Shown: positions 1 to 9,533, counted from the first letter of the stretch. The stretch: 64,000 nt of DNA from Cryobacterium breve (GCF_004402375.1 NZ_SOGJ01000023.1:62001-126000); one strand, 5' to 3'. The notes: generated by a model not told the origin, from the sequence alone. Translations and numbers: made by a program.

Positions 1-921
1 GCGTGCCTTGGCCCGGTCGTTCTCGGACAGCAGTAGTTCAGCCTCGGTGAGCAGCTCGAGCTTCAGAGTCAGGTTGCCAGCGAACTCCTCGTCGTCCTGC
101 GCGTCGATCTCGGACTTGACTGAGTAGAGCACGTCGCCGGCAGCTTTGAACTTGGCCCACATGGCGTCGTCCTGCTTCTTGCCGCTGCGACCGGCGAGCT
201 TCCACTCGTCGAGAAGGTTGCGGTAGGCCGGAATGCCGTCGGCACCCTTCGGGGCGAGCGCTTCGGCCTGCTCGATCAAGTGCTGCTTGCGGTTGCGGAC
301 ATCCTTGTGGGCGCTGTCCAACTCGGCGAAGAACGCCTTGCGGTTCTGTTCGATCGTGGTGCGGGCCGCCCGGAACCGCTTCCACAGGTCGTTGGCCTCA
401 CCCTTGGGGATGCGCGGGGCGTCGTGCTGGTGCGCCTGCCATTTGGCGAAGAGTGCCTCGAGAGCGGCGCTGGTCTGCTTCCACTGCGTCTTGGCGGGAT
501 CCTCGGCTGCAAGCGCCTCGGCCTCGGCGACAATGGCGGCCCGTTCGGCGACAGCGGCCGTGGCCGCAGCCTTCGCTTCGGCGCCCTGCTGCTCGGTAAG
601 CTCGGTGACTGCGCCGCCGAGAGCACCCAGACGGGTGGCCAGTGCTGCCAGGTTGCCGACGGCGTTGGCGTTCGCCACGGTCTCCGTCAGGTGCTTGACT
701 GACTTCGCGATGTCCGCGGCAGGAGCTCCACCCTTGGCGCGCTGTTCGAGGAGCGTGACCTGGCCGTTGAGCTCGACGTATTTACGTTCGAAGTAGGCAA
801 GTGCCTCCTCCGGCGTCGCGTCGGGATACTGACCGACGGCGCGTTCGCCTGTTGCTTCGCGCACGTAAACCGTGCCGGTTTCGTCTACGCGACCCCATGG
901 TTGCTGATCTGTCGTAGTCAA
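1..921 (-). CDS. DUF349 domain-containing protein (partial, 3' end beyond window)
   Basis: The reading frame is open from a TTG start at 921 to the left edge, so the C-terminus is missing (about 307 residues visible). The TTG is preceded by AAGGTG at good spacing; an in-frame GTG at 930 is the alternative. The protein begins with TTTDQQPWGRVDETG and then shows alpha-helical repeats rich in Ala, Glu, Lys and Trp, with the DUF349 signature WKxxW-like pieces (DLWKRFRAARTTIEQNRKAFF, DEWKLAGRSGRKQDDAMWAKF; each is part of a repeat). DUF349 proteins are cytoplasmic coiled-coil proteins without an established biochemical role. It lies on the opposite strand to rarA, next to a cyclophilin gene, an arrangement common in Microbacteriaceae. 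Family assignment is firm; function is unknown. Confidence 0.85.
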   Translation of the reverse strand, partial: MTTTDQQPWGRVDETGTVYVREATGERAVGQYPDATPEEALAYFERKYVELNGQVTLLEQRAKGGAPAADIAKSVKHLTETVANANAVGNLAALATRLGALGGAVTELTEQQGAEAKAAATAAVAERAAIVAEAEALAAEDPAKTQWKQTSAALEALFAKWQAHQHDAPRIPKGEANDLWKRFRAARTTIEQNRKAFFAELDSAHKDVRNRKQHLIEQAEALAPKGADGIPAYRNLLDEWKLAGRSGKKQDDAMWAKFKAAGDVLYSVKSEIDAQDDEEFAGNLTLKLELLTEAELLLSENDRAKAR

Positions 922-1012
922 GAGCCTCACCTTATTGATGTCGTTGTGTGTGCCCACGGATGAGCCAATACCAGATCAAGCCTATTGCAAGCCTGCCCGC
1001 TGTTTGTCGGTT

Positions 1013-1813
1013 CTACTGAACTGATACCTGAGTGATGCTCGTCGGCACCGCGGGGGCGCCGTCCGACGAGCCGTTGGCGACGCCGGCATCCGTGATCTGG
1101 GCCTTGATTTCGTCCAAGCCGCTCGTCACCCGGCCGAGGACGGTGTAACCACCCGCCGCGTCTGAAGAAATGGTTGTGTCGTCGTAAACGATGAAGAACT
1201 GGCTGCCCATGCTGTACCCGTTCTCGCCCTGGCGGGCCATGGCCAGCGTGCCGGCCGGGTACACGTTGTCGGAGGGGGCGTTCTCGACCGGGCCGTAGGT
1301 GTAGCCGGGGCCGCCGGATCCGGTACCGGTCGGGTCGCCGCATTGCAGAACGAAGAAACCGCCGTTGGTCAACCGGTGACAGGTCACGTCCTGGTAGAAG
1401 CCTGTGTTGATCAGATTGATCGTCGACGCGACGCCCTGCGGGGCGAGGGCGCCGTCCAGCTCGATCTCGAGGGGGATGCCGTTGAGGGCCAGCGTACCGG
1501 ACCAGGTGCGGTCCTCGGCAAGGGAGCTGGGTGGCACATCGCCGCTGTTGGCGTTGTCGGTCGATTCGGACGAAGCGCTGGGCGTGGCCGATGCTGCGGA
1601 GGAAGGCTCCGCGTTGCCCGGGCCGTCCGCGAAGAACAGGACCTGGGCGCCGACGGCCAGGGCCAAGACGGCAACCACGCTGACTCCGGCGATGAGGTTG
1701 TCCCGTGCACGCCGCTTCACCTGGTGCTCGTTCACGGCTCGCCGTGCCTGGAACGCGCGCACTCTCACTCGCGCTTCGCGGGCGTCCCGATCTTGCTTCT
1801 TGTTCGTTACCAC
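1013..1813 (-). CDS. Membrane-anchored cyclophilin-type peptidyl-prolyl cis-trans isomerase
   Basis: A 266-residue protein. The start chosen is the GTG at 1813, seven bases after GGAGG; the open frame extends upstream to 1921 but that part looks non-coding. A basic N-terminus (about residues 1-40) is followed by one transmembrane segment (about 41-62), a Ser/Ala/Thr-rich linker, and a cyclophilin domain from about residue 105. The domain keeps a CHRL element with the active-site Arg, the FFVLQCGDPTGTGSGGPGYT-like core and the SQFFIVYDD strand. The enzyme should speed proline isomerisation of exported proteins on the outer face of the membrane. The topology (type II, catalytic domain outside) is inferred. 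The usual FHRVIPGFMIQGGD element is diverged, so activity may be reduced. Confidence 0.88.
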   Translation of the reverse strand: MVTNKKQDRDAREARVRVRAFQARRAVNEHQVKRRARDNLIAGVSVVAVLALAVGAQVLFFADGPGNAEPSSAASATPSASSESTDNANSGDVPPSSLAEDRTWSGTLALNGIPLEIELDGALAPQGVASTINLINTGFYQDVTCHRLTNGGFFVLQCGDPTGTGSGGPGYTYGPVENAPSDNVYPAGTLAMARQGENGYSMGSQFFIVYDDTTISSDAAGGYTVLGRVTSGLDEIKAQITDAGVANGSSDGAPAVPTSITQVSVQ

Positions 1814-1985
1814 GTCGTAGCCTCCAGGCGGCCTCCGTCGGAGGCCAGATCGAGCAGGAATGGCCTGGGCGCTGACACCCGAACCTCGTTGAACTCTACG
1901 CAACCCGGCCAAACCAGACAAAACTCCCCATGGTCGGGATCGTCAGGGGATCGGCCCGGTCACCGGCACAAACTACTCTGGACTC

Positions 1986-3329
1986 ATGGTGGATTCACAA
2001 CCGGGACTGCGCAGCGGCGCCACACCCCTCGCCGTCCGGATGCGCCCGACGAGCCTTGACGAAGTCGCAGGCCAGAAGCATCTGCTCACCCCCGGGTCGC
2101 CGCTGGTGAGCCTGGCCAGTGACAAGACCGGGGAGCAGGGTGCGGTCTCCGTCATCTTGTGGGGCCCGCCCGGAACGGGCAAGACCACACTGGCGCAGGC
2201 CATCGCCCGCAGTTCAGGGCGCCGCTTCGTCGAGCTGTCTGCCGTGTCTGCCGGCGTGCGCGACGTGCGCCAGGTGATGGAGGAAGCGCGCACGAGCCGC
2301 GACCTCTACGGTCTGTCCACGGTGCTTTTCCTTGACGAAATCCACCGGTTCAGTAAGGCCCAACAGGATGCCCTCCTGCCCGGGGTAGAGAACGGGGTCA
2401 TCATTCTCGTGGCCGCGACCACGGAGAATCCGTCCTTTTCCGTCATCTCGCCCCTGCTGTCCCGTTCCCTGCTGCTGACCCTCGAGACACTGAGCGACGA
2501 GGATCTCGGGACGGTCGTCGACCGTGCCGTCACCGACCCCCGCGGGCTCGCTGACCGATTCGTGCTCGATCCGGAAGCCCGGGCGGCGATCATCCGGCTC
2601 GCCTCGGGCGACGCCCGACGGGCATTGACCGCGCTGGAGGCCGGTTCGGTGGCGGCAGCGTCCTCCACCGTGCCGACGGATGGCGGCACGAGGCCGGTCA
2701 TCACGACCGAAATCGTCTCGCTCGCGGTCGACCGCGCCCTGCTGCGTTATGACCGCAACGGCGACGAGCACTACGACGTCATCAGCGCATTCATCAAATC
2801 GGTGCGCGGCTCGGACGTGGACGCCTCACTGCACTACCTCGCGCGCATGATCGAGGCCGGTGAGGATCCCCGCTTCATCTGCCGTCGCATCATCGTGCTG
2901 GCCTCCGAGGACATCGGTATGGCCGACCCCCAGGCGCTCCTGATCGCCGTCGCCGCCGCCGACGCCGTAGCCTACATCGGCATGCCGGAGGGGCGTATTC
3001 CGCTTGCCCAGGCGGTCGTGCACCTGGCCACCGCACCCAAGTCCAACGCAGCGTACGTGGCCCTGGACGCCGCGATCGCCGACGTGCGCAACGGCAAGAC
3101 CGGCCGGGTACCCAAACCGCTCAGGGACGCGCACTATCCTGGTGCCAAACGCCTCGGGCACGGCAAGGGCTACAAGTATCCTCATGACGACGCTCTCGGC
3201 GTGCTCGCCCAGCAATACCCTCCGGACGAGCTGACCGACGTGCGCTACTACGCCCCGACCGAACACGGGCATGAGCGTGAGGTGTCCGCCCGACTCGCCA
3301 AGCTGCGCAAGATCATCCGCGCTCGGTAG
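1986..3329 (+). CDS. rarA: Replication-associated recombination protein A (AAA+ ATPase)
   Basis: 447 residues from ATG 1986, full length for RarA/MgsA/WRNIP1 proteins. An AAA+ ATPase domain carries Walker [10 protein letters not shown] (residues 60-68), Walker [10 protein letters not shown] (from residue 114) and a sensor 1 region [12 protein letters not shown]. The C-terminal half has the tetramerisation domain, with the [18 protein letters not shown] and YPHDDALGV elements typical of RarA. It acts at stalled replication forks in the cytoplasm, related to clamp-loader subunits. The gene is divergent from the cyclophilin gene (172 bp between starts) and precedes rpsD, the usual actinobacterial order. 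Confidence 0.95.
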   Translation: MVDSQPGLRSGATPLAVRMRPTSLDEVAGQKHLLTPGSPLVSLASDKTGEQGAVSVILWGPPGTGKTTLAQAIARSSGRRFVELSAVSAGVRDVRQVMEEARTSRDLYGLSTVLFLDEIHRFSKAQQDALLPGVENGVIILVAATTENPSFSVISPLLSRSLLLTLETLSDEDLGTVVDRAVTDPRGLADRFVLDPEARAAIIRLASGDARRALTALEAGSVAAASSTVPTDGGTRPVITTEIVSLAVDRALLRYDRNGDEHYDVISAFIKSVRGSDVDASLHYLARMIEAGEDPRFICRRIIVLASEDIGMADPQALLIAVAAADAVAYIGMPEGRIPLAQAVVHLATAPKSNAAYVALDAAIADVRNGKTGRVPKPLRDAHYPGAKRLGHGKGYKYPHDDALGVLAQQYPPDELTDVRYYAPTEHGHEREVSARLAKLRKIIRAR

Positions 3330-3375
3330 GAGGCCAGGGTGTGCCACTGTGCTAACCTGAAGGCTGCCTACAACT

Positions 3376-3404
3376 GGAATCGGCATGCGGCTGCGTCCGA
3401 TTCC
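3376..3404 (+). promoter_or_regulatory. Hairpin in the long rpsD 5' leader (candidate S4 autoregulatory element)
   Basis: GGAATCGG (3376-3383) and CCGATTCC (3397-3404) form a perfect 8-bp stem with a 13-nt loop. It sits in the 232-bp gap between rarA and rpsD, about 158 nt before the rpsD start. A -10-like TAACCT (3353-3358) just upstream would place the stem near the 5' end of the transcript. S4 is a known autogenous translational repressor in other bacteria; a regulatory role here is inference only. Confidence 0.45.
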
Positions 3405-3561
3405 CGTTTGGATAGGTATCGCTCTGTAGCCGAGCGTCCCGTGGCACCACCCCTCTGAACTCCCATGACGTGCGGCCTGCGCCCGGTCTGCCCCGTGCCG
3501 ACTCGCTGCTTAGACCTACGCCCTGGTTTCCCCTTGTTTGCAGTTCCATCGAAAGGACACC

Positions 3562-4191
3562 GTGTCTACCAAGTCACGCACCCGCAGTAAGACCCGCTTG
3601 TCGCGGGCCCTGGGCATCGCCCTGACCCCGAAGGCCGCACGCTACCTGGAGAAGCGTCCATACGCACCGGGTGAGCATGGTCGCACCAAGCGCAAGACCG
3701 ACTCCGACTACGCCGTTCGCCTCCGCGAAAAGCAGCGCTTACGTGCCCAGTACGGCATCCGCGAGGCTCAGCTCAAGATTGCGTTCGAGGAAGCTCGCCG
3801 CGCCCAGGGACTGACCGGTGAAAACCTCGTCGAGATTCTCGAGACGCGTCTCGACGCGCTCCTGGTTCGCTCCGCGATCGCCCGCACCACGGCTCAGGCC
3901 CGTCAGATGATCGTGCACCGTCACATCCTGATCGACGGCCAGTTGGTTGACCGTCCCTCTTTCCGCGTGAAGCCGGGACAGCTCATCCACGTCAAGCCCA
4001 AGAGCGAGGCTATGGAGCCGTTCCAGGTTGCAGCCGCCGGCGGTCACGTCGACGTTCTGCCGAAACTCCCGCCCTACCTTGAGGTCGAGATCGACAAGCT
4101 GCAGGCGCGCCTCGTGCGTCGCCCGAAGCGCATCGAAATCCCCGTCACCTGTGAAGTCCAGCTCGTCGTCGAGTACTACGCGGCCCGCTAG
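3562..4191 (+). CDS. rpsD: 30S ribosomal protein S4, zinc-free (C-minus) form
   Basis: 209 residues. The GTG at 3562 was chosen because GAAAGGA lies at 3551-3557 and the protein then starts with the family N-terminus STKSRTRSKTRLSRALG; the open frame upstream to 3538 is leader. Residues about 98-165 form the S4 RNA-binding domain (LVEILETRLDALLVRS, QARQMIVHRHILIDG). The N-terminal zinc-binding cysteines of C-plus S4 paralogues are absent, so this is the zinc-independent version. S4 is a primary 16S rRNA binder that nucleates the 30S body. It is transcribed alone, with a strong terminator after it. Confidence 0.96.
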   Translation: MSTKSRTRSKTRLSRALGIALTPKAARYLEKRPYAPGEHGRTKRKTDSDYAVRLREKQRLRAQYGIREAQLKIAFEEARRAQGLTGENLVEILETRLDALLVRSAIARTTAQARQMIVHRHILIDGQLVDRPSFRVKPGQLIHVKPKSEAMEPFQVAAAGGHVDVLPKLPPYLEVEIDKLQARLVRRPKRIEIPVTCEVQLVVEYYAAR

Positions 4192-4241
4192 GTTCCTTTT
4201 CACCCGCACCGCCGTCTGGCGTTGCAACTGAACTACGCTGG

Positions 4242-4275
4242 AGAGCGGATCACCCGTGGGGTGGTCCGCTCTTTG
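4242..4275 (+). terminator. Rho-independent terminator after rpsD
   Basis: AGAGCGGATCACCC (4242-4255) pairs with GGGTGGTCCGCTCT (4259-4272) across a 3-nt loop, with one T:G wobble, giving a 14-bp stem followed by TT and TTTGCG. It lies about 50 bp beyond the rpsD stop. Confidence 0.8.
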
Positions 4276-4324
4276 CGTATGCACCGGTGCCCCGTATGCC
4301 GAATCTGGAATGGATGGTTGGTCA

Positions 4325-4699
4325 ATGTCAGGTGGAGATATCGTCGGTCTCGTTTTCGCGGGTGGATTCCTGGTGCTGGTTCTGGCCCTGGCAGTGCCCC
4401 TGTTCAAGATCGGCCAGGTCTTCGATGAGACCACCCGGTCCATCCGTGACCTGACGCACACCGTGACCCCGCTCCTGGAGGAATCCACAAAAACCATTCA
4501 GGAGACCAACGCCCAGCTGGCCCGGGTCGACGCCATCACGGCGAACGTGGCGGATGTCACCGGCAACGTCTCCGCCCTGGTGGCGCTCGTCGCGGCGACG
4601 GTCGGCGGCCCCCTGGTCAAGCTGGCCGGCTTCTCCGCCGGCGTGCGTGCGGCCCTCGGGTCTGTCCGGCCCCGCGGCGCCCGTCGTCGGCGCGGCTAG
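4325..4699 (+). CDS. DUF948 domain-containing membrane protein
   Basis: 124 residues from ATG 4325 (an in-frame ATG at 4310 is possible). An N-terminal transmembrane helix (about residues 6-26, FAGGFLVLVLALAVPLF) is followed by an amphipathic helix with heptad-like spacing (TTRSIRDLTHTVTPLLEES, TIQETNAQLARVDAIT) and a basic tail RPRGARRRRG. That is the DUF948 layout, which resembles a membrane-tethered coiled coil. It is consistently found between rpsD and alaS in actinobacteria, together with the next small gene. Its biochemical role is unknown. Confidence 0.85.
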   Translation: MSGGDIVGLVFAGGFLVLVLALAVPLFKIGQVFDETTRSIRDLTHTVTPLLEESTKTIQETNAQLARVDAITANVADVTGNVSALVALVAATVGGPLVKLAGFSAGVRAALGSVRPRGARRRRG

Positions 4700-4832
4700 T
4701 CGGCTACTCTGGCAAGGGGCCGGTTGAGTCCGGGATTCACCGGTCAGACGGTCGTTCGGAACACTCGGGCCGCCGAGAGTCAACAGTTTCATCACCTATC
4801 AGGGTCTCCACATTCAGTCAGGGAGCATTGTC

Positions 4833-5063
4833 ATGAAGAATTTCATCTGGTTTGTCGTCGGCGTGACCACCGGGCTCCTCATCGCCCGCGAGGCCGGCAA
4901 GACGCGACAGGGCAAGCAATTCTTCGCCGATCTCGACACCAAGGCGCGCGAATTCGGTGAGGCCATCTCCGACGGTTACCGGAAGCGCGAGGCCGAACTG
5001 AGAGATGCGATCGGCGATGTGACGTCGGGTGCCGAAGACGCCGTCGACACCCTCACGAAGTGA
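4833..5063 (+). CDS. Small YtxH-like membrane protein
   Basis: 76 residues from ATG 4833, with AGGGAG as ribosome site. MKNFIWFVVGVTTGLLIARE is a short N-terminal membrane segment with the glycine pattern of YtxH-type proteins. It is followed by a charged helix (KAREFGEAISDGYRKREAEL) and an acidic end. It is paired with the DUF948 gene and lies 42 bp before alaS. Membrane localisation is well supported; function is unknown. Confidence 0.75.
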   Translation: MKNFIWFVVGVTTGLLIAREAGKTRQGKQFFADLDTKAREFGEAISDGYRKREAELRDAIGDVTSGAEDAVDTLTK

Positions 5064-5105
5064 GCAACACCCCTCTTCTTCCCGCTACAACGAACTACGG
5101 AACTA

Positions 5106-7760
5106 ATGCAGACTGCTGAAATTCGCGGGCGCTGGCTCGACTTCTTTGCCGATCGTGGACATACCGTTGTCCCGTCTGCTTCGCTGGTCAGCGACGACCC
5201 CACACTCCTCTTCACGGTGGCCGGCATGGTTCCGTTCGTGCCCTACCTGACCGGTCTGGTGCCGGCACCGTACCCTCGTGCGACGAGTGTGCAGAAGTGC
5301 ATTCGCACCAATGACATCGAGGAGGTCGGCAAGACACCGCGCCATGGCACCTTTTTCCAGATGAACGGCAACTTCTCGTTCGGCGACTACTTCAAGGAAG
5401 AAGCCATCGGGTATGCCTGGGAGTTGCTCACCAGTGCGGAGGCCGACGGCGGCTACGGCTTTGACGAGAAGGACCTCTGGGTCACGGTCTACGACGACGA
5501 CGACGAGGCCTTCCGCTATTGGCGTGCCCTCGGCCTGCCGGAACACCGCATCCAGCGCCTTGGCATGGACACCAACTACTGGTCGACGGGCCAGCCTGGG
5601 CCTGCCGGACCCTGCTCCGAGATCTTCTTCGACCGCGGCCCTGCCTACGGCGTCGACGGCGGCCCGGCCACCGACGACGACCGCTACGTCGAAATCTGGA
5701 ACCTCGTCTTCATGCAGTACCTGCGCGGCGAGGGCACCAGCAAGAACGACTTCGTCATCCTCGGTGACCTGCCGAAGAAGAACATCGACACGGGCATGGG
5801 GCTCGAGCGCGTCGCCTTCCTCAAGCAGGGCGTGCAGAACATGTACGAAATCGATCAGGTGCGCCCGGTCCTCGATCGGGCCGCGGAACTCTCCGGTCGC
5901 CGATACGGAGCCAGCAACGACGACGACGTGCGGATGCGCATCGTCGCCGACCACGTGCGCTCGTCCCTGATGCTGATGAGCGACGGCGTGATGCCGTCCA
6001 ATGAGGGCCGCGGGTACATCCTGCGCCGCCTGATGCGCCGCAGCGTGCGCGCCATGCGCCTCCTCGGCGTCGACGCCGCGACCTTCCCCGAACTGTTCCC
6101 GGCGTCGCGCGACGCCATGGCCGGCGCGTACCCGGAGGTCAAGGCGGACTACGCCCGGATCAGCCAGGCCGCGTATGCCGAGGAGGAGACCTTCCTTCGC
6201 ACGCTCGCCAGTGGCAGCGCCGTGCTCGACCTCGCCGTGGCGAAGACCAAAAAGGCCGAGCAGGTCGTTCTGCCGGGGGACACCGCTTTCCTTCTGCACG
6301 ACACGTACGGGTTCCCGATCGAGATCACCCTCGAGATGGCCGAGGAAGCCGGACTCAGCGTCAACCGTGAGGCATTCGACACCCTCATGAGCAAACAGCG
6401 CGCAATGGCCAAGGCCGACGCCAAGGCCAAGAAGACGCACCTCGCCGATCTGTCGGTGTACAGCGCCTTCCGGGCGACGGGGGAGACCGTCTTCACCGGT
6501 TACGACGCCCTGCAGACTGAATCCAGTGTGCTCGGCATCATCGTCGACGGTCTGTCCGTCGGTCGTGCTGTGTCCGGCGAGATTGCGGAGATCATCCTCG
6601 CCGAAACGGCCCTCTACGCCGAGTCCGGTGGCCAAGAGGCTGACGCCGGTCTGATCGTCGGCACCGGGTACGAGCTCGAGGTCCTCGACGTGCAGAAGCC
6701 GGTCAAGGGGCTGATCAGCCATAAAGTGCAGGTGCGGTCCGGCGAGGTCGGCGTCGGGGACCCGGCCACCAGCGTCGTCGACCCCGACTGGCGCCGCGGC
6801 GCCCGGCAGGCGCACTCCGGCACCCACGTGCTGCACGCCGCCCTGCGCCAGGTTCTCGGCCCGAACGCGCACCAGTCCGGCTCCTATAACAAGGCCGGCT
6901 TCTTCCGTCTCGACTTCTCCTGGAACCAGGCGCTGTCCCCGGCGACCCGCAGCGAGATCGAAGAGATCTCCAACAACGCCATCCGGGACAACCTGCCCGT
7001 GCTCACCCGGGAACTGCCCCTTGCCGAGGCCAAGGCGCTCGGCGCCATGGCACTGTTCAGCGAGAAGTACGGCGACCGGGTGCGTGTCGTCGATATCGGT
7101 GGCCCCTGGTCGCGCGAATTATGTGCGGGAACCCACGTCTCATCCAGCGCGGAGATCGGAATGATCAGCCTCGTCAGCGAGGGCTCGGTCGGATCGACGA
7201 ATCGTCGGGTGGAGTCGCTGGTGGGCCTCGAGGCTTTCCGGGACTTGGCCGCGGAGCGCGCGCTCGTCTCCCAGCTGACCGCGAACCTGAAGACGCCGCG
7301 GGACCAGCTGCCCGAGCGCATCAACGAGCTCGTGCTGAACCTCAAGTCAGCGGAGAAGAAGATCGCGGCGTTCGAGGCCCAGGCGCTCACCGGCAAGGTT
7401 CCGGCCCTTGTCGCCTCCGCCGCGATGGCGGGCACCGTCAGCGTCGTGGCAGTGAATGTGGGCACGCTAGGCTCCGCCGACGACCTGCGGATGCTGGTCA
7501 CGGCCACGCGCACACAGCTGGGCAGTGCGCCAGCCGTGGTGGCTCTGGCGGCGGTCGTCGCCGACAAGCCCGTAGTCATCGTGGCCACCAACCCCGCGGC
7601 CCGGGAAGCCGGCCACCGCGCCGGAGCTCTGGCTAAACAGGTCGCCGGCATTCTGGGCGGTGGCGGTGGCGGCAAGGACGACCTCGCGCAGGGCGGTGGT
7701 ACCGACGTGGCAGCCATCCCGAAGGCCCTCGCCGCCGTCCGATCAGCCATAGCAGGCTAA
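5106..7760 (+). CDS. alaS: Alanyl-tRNA synthetase
   Basis: 884 residues, full length, from ATG 5106. It charges tRNA-Ala in the cytoplasm. The class II catalytic core is at the N-terminus (motif 2 region FFQMNGNFSFGDYFKEEAI; later GMGLERVAF). The editing domain carries the zinc/editing ligands H570, H574, C673 and H677 (HSGTH and CAGTH motifs). The C-Ala domain ends with a glycine-rich GGGGGGKDDLAQGG stretch. No T-box or other leader is visible; the gap from the preceding small gene is 42 bp. It starts a run with ruvX, mltG and aro genes, spaced from 4 bp to overlapping. Confidence 0.97.
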   Translation: MQTAEIRGRWLDFFADRGHTVVPSASLVSDDPTLLFTVAGMVPFVPYLTGLVPAPYPRATSVQKCIRTNDIEEVGKTPRHGTFFQMNGNFSFGDYFKEEAIGYAWELLTSAEADGGYGFDEKDLWVTVYDDDDEAFRYWRALGLPEHRIQRLGMDTNYWSTGQPGPAGPCSEIFFDRGPAYGVDGGPATDDDRYVEIWNLVFMQYLRGEGTSKNDFVILGDLPKKNIDTGMGLERVAFLKQGVQNMYEIDQVRPVLDRAAELSGRRYGASNDDDVRMRIVADHVRSSLMLMSDGVMPSNEGRGYILRRLMRRSVRAMRLLGVDAATFPELFPASRDAMAGAYPEVKADYARISQAAYAEEETFLRTLASGSAVLDLAVAKTKKAEQVVLPGDTAFLLHDTYGFPIEITLEMAEEAGLSVNREAFDTLMSKQRAMAKADAKAKKTHLADLSVYSAFRATGETVFTGYDALQTESSVLGIIVDGLSVGRAVSGEIAEIILAETALYAESGGQEADAGLIVGTGYELEVLDVQKPVKGLISHKVQVRSGEVGVGDPATSVVDPDWRRGARQAHSGTHVLHAALRQVLGPNAHQSGSYNKAGFFRLDFSWNQALSPATRSEIEEISNNAIRDNLPVLTRELPLAEAKALGAMALFSEKYGDRVRVVDIGGPWSRELCAGTHVSSSAEIGMISLVSEGSVGSTNRRVESLVGLEAFRDLAAERALVSQLTANLKTPRDQLPERINELVLNLKSAEKKIAAFEAQALTGKVPALVASAAMAGTVSVVAVNVGTLGSADDLRMLVTATRTQLGSAPAVVALAAVVADKPVVIVATNPAAREAGHRAGALAKQVAGILGGGGGGKDDLAQGGGTDVAAIPKALAAVRSAIAG

Positions 7761-7764
7761 GCGC

Positions 7765-8289
7765 ATGCGTCATGGCGTGCGGGTCGGAGTCGACGTCGGG
7801 AAGGCCCGGATCGGCCTGGCCCGCAGCGACCCGCACGGGATGCTGGCCACTCCGGTCGAGACGGTCAACCGCGATCACTCCGGCAGCCTGGATGTGGCGC
7901 GCATCGCCGCAGTGGTGGCCGAGCTCGATGCGATCGAGGTTGTCGTGGGGCTGCCGCTGGCCCTGTCGGGCAACCGGACGGCATCCACCACTGACGCCGT
8001 GGGATTCGCCGAGGTGTTGGCCCGCTCCCTGGCCGTGCCGGTGCGCCTGGTCGATGAACGCCTCTCCACTGTCGCGGCCCAGTCGGTTCTGCGTGCCGCG
8101 GGGCGAAAGGCCAAGACCCAGAAGCCCGTGGTCGACCAGGTTGCCGCGGTCATCATCTTGCAGCATGCTCTCGACAGCGAACGCACCCAGGGCACACCCG
8201 CAGGAACCGCCGTGGACCTCGGGCCCGACTCGCTTCCAGCCGCCACACCTCCGGCTGGCGCACCTCCTGAAGGGCAGCCTCAACGATGA
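7765..8289 (+). CDS. ruvX: Holliday junction resolvase-like RNase H-fold protein (YqgF)
   Basis: 174 residues from ATG 7765. The RNase H-like fold shows GVDVGKARIGLA at the N-terminus with the first catalytic Asp (D10), IEVVVGLPLALSGNRT in the middle, and VDERLSTVAAQ with the conserved DER. YqgF/RuvX proteins act in 16S rRNA 5' processing and/or branched DNA resolution. A Pro/Ala-rich tail beyond about residue 150 is poorly conserved. The stop overlaps the mltG start (ATGA), so the two are translationally coupled. Confidence 0.93.
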   Translation: MRHGVRVGVDVGKARIGLARSDPHGMLATPVETVNRDHSGSLDVARIAAVVAELDAIEVVVGLPLALSGNRTASTTDAVGFAEVLARSLAVPVRLVDERLSTVAAQSVLRAAGRKAKTQKPVVDQVAAVIILQHALDSERTQGTPAGTAVDLGPDSLPAATPPAGAPPEGQPQR

Positions 8290-9533
8290 CGATCCCTCCC
8301 GCCGGTCCCGCCGGACCTCCGCTCGAACCGTCCGACGCGGCAAATTCTGAGAGTCCGGTCGATCCCGAACCATCCAACTCGCGGCGCTCCCTGCGCGAGT
8401 CGCGGGACAAGGGCACGCGGTCCAGCCGCCGAGCCTTGCTGGATGCCGCGCCGCCCAGGGAGAAGAAGAGCCGCCGCGGCGCCTGGGGCTGCCTGATCGT
8501 GTCCCTGGTGCTGCTCGGCCTCGCCGGCGGAGCCGCCGCTCTGCTGCAGGAACCCATCGGCACGGTGTTGGGCATGGTGCAGGGGCCGGCTGACTACGAC
8601 GGCACCGGCGGTGCTGAGGTCGTGGTGATGATCCACGACGGCGACACCGGGCAGGACATTGCAAATTCTCTTGTCGCCCAGGACGTCGTGAAGAGCTACG
8701 ACGCTTTCTACCAGGTGCTCCGCGATGAGTCCCCCGAAGCCGTGTTCCAGCCGGGCGCCTATCGCCTGGCCGAGCAGATGAGTGCCCGCGCGGCCCTCGA
8801 CGCCCTGCTTGACGCGGACAACAAGCTCGAGCAGACGGTCGTGATCCCCGAGGGAACGGCTACCGTTGCCATCCTGCAGTTGATCTCCGAGGGAACCAGC
8901 GTCCCGCTCGTCGACCTTGAGGCGGCCGCCGCCGATGTCATGCCCTACGGTCTGCCCGCCGAGGCCACCACGCTTGAAGGTTTCCTGTTCCCCGCCACGT
9001 ACACGTTCCCAGAGGGGACCACGGGCTCCGACGCCATCCGGATGCTCGTCGATCGCCAGTTCGAGGCACTCGACTCCGCGGGCGTCGCCCCGGCCGACCG
9101 CTGGAAGACCATCGTGCTCGCGGCCCTGATCCAGCGTGAGGCCGGCCTGACCGAGGACTTCTACAAGGTGTCCCGGGTATTCCTGAACCGGCTCGATCCG
9201 GCCCGCTGGGAGAGCGGTCTGCTTCAGTCCGACGCGACCGTGGCCTACGGCACCGGGGCCACCGACCGGGTGACGACCACGGATGCCGAGCGCGCCGACT
9301 CGGCCAACGCGTACAACACGTATGTGCACCCCGGCCTCCCCGTCGGACCGATCTCGAATCCCGGCGACGTGGCGATCGATGCCGCCGTCAACCCGGCTGA
9401 GGGCAGCTGGCTGTACTTCGTGTCATGGAACCTCGACACGGGAGAGACGATCTTCTCCACCACCATCGCGGAGCATGAGGCCGCTGTGGCGAAGTGGCTC
9501 GCCTGGATGGATGAGCACCCCGAATATGACTGA
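8286..9533 (+). CDS. mltG: Endolytic murein transglycosylase MltG
   Basis: 415 residues. A cytoplasmic Pro/Ser/Arg-rich N-terminus of about 65 residues precedes one transmembrane helix (GCLIVSLVLLGLAGGAAALL). The extracellular YceG domain has a LysM-like part (VVMIHDGDTGQDIANSLV, VVIPEGTATVAI) and the catalytic core LAALIQREAG, where E285 matches the catalytic Glu. It cleaves nascent glycan strands at the membrane and so sets strand length. It overlaps ruvX by 4 nt and aroE by 8 nt. Confidence 0.95.
   Translation: MTIPPAGPAGPPLEPSDAANSESPVDPEPSNSRRSLRESRDKGTRSSRRALLDAAPPREKKSRRGAWGCLIVSLVLLGLAGGAAALLQEPIGTVLGMVQGPADYDGTGGAEVVVMIHDGDTGQDIANSLVAQDVVKSYDAFYQVLRDESPEAVFQPGAYRLAEQMSARAALDALLDADNKLEQTVVIPEGTATVAILQLISEGTSVPLVDLEAAAADVMPYGLPAEATTLEGFLFPATYTFPEGTTGSDAIRMLVDRQFEALDSAGVAPADRWKTIVLAALIQREAGLTEDFYKVSRVFLNRLDPARWESGLLQSDATVAYGTGATDRVTTTDAERADSANAYNTYVHPGLPVGPISNPGDVAIDAAVNPAEGSWLYFVSWNLDTGETIFSTTIAEHEAAVAKWLAWMDEHPEYD

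Noticed and set aside
5103..6872. 589-residue open frame antisense to alaS
   Set aside because: Mirror frame of a certain gene; no recognisable domain.
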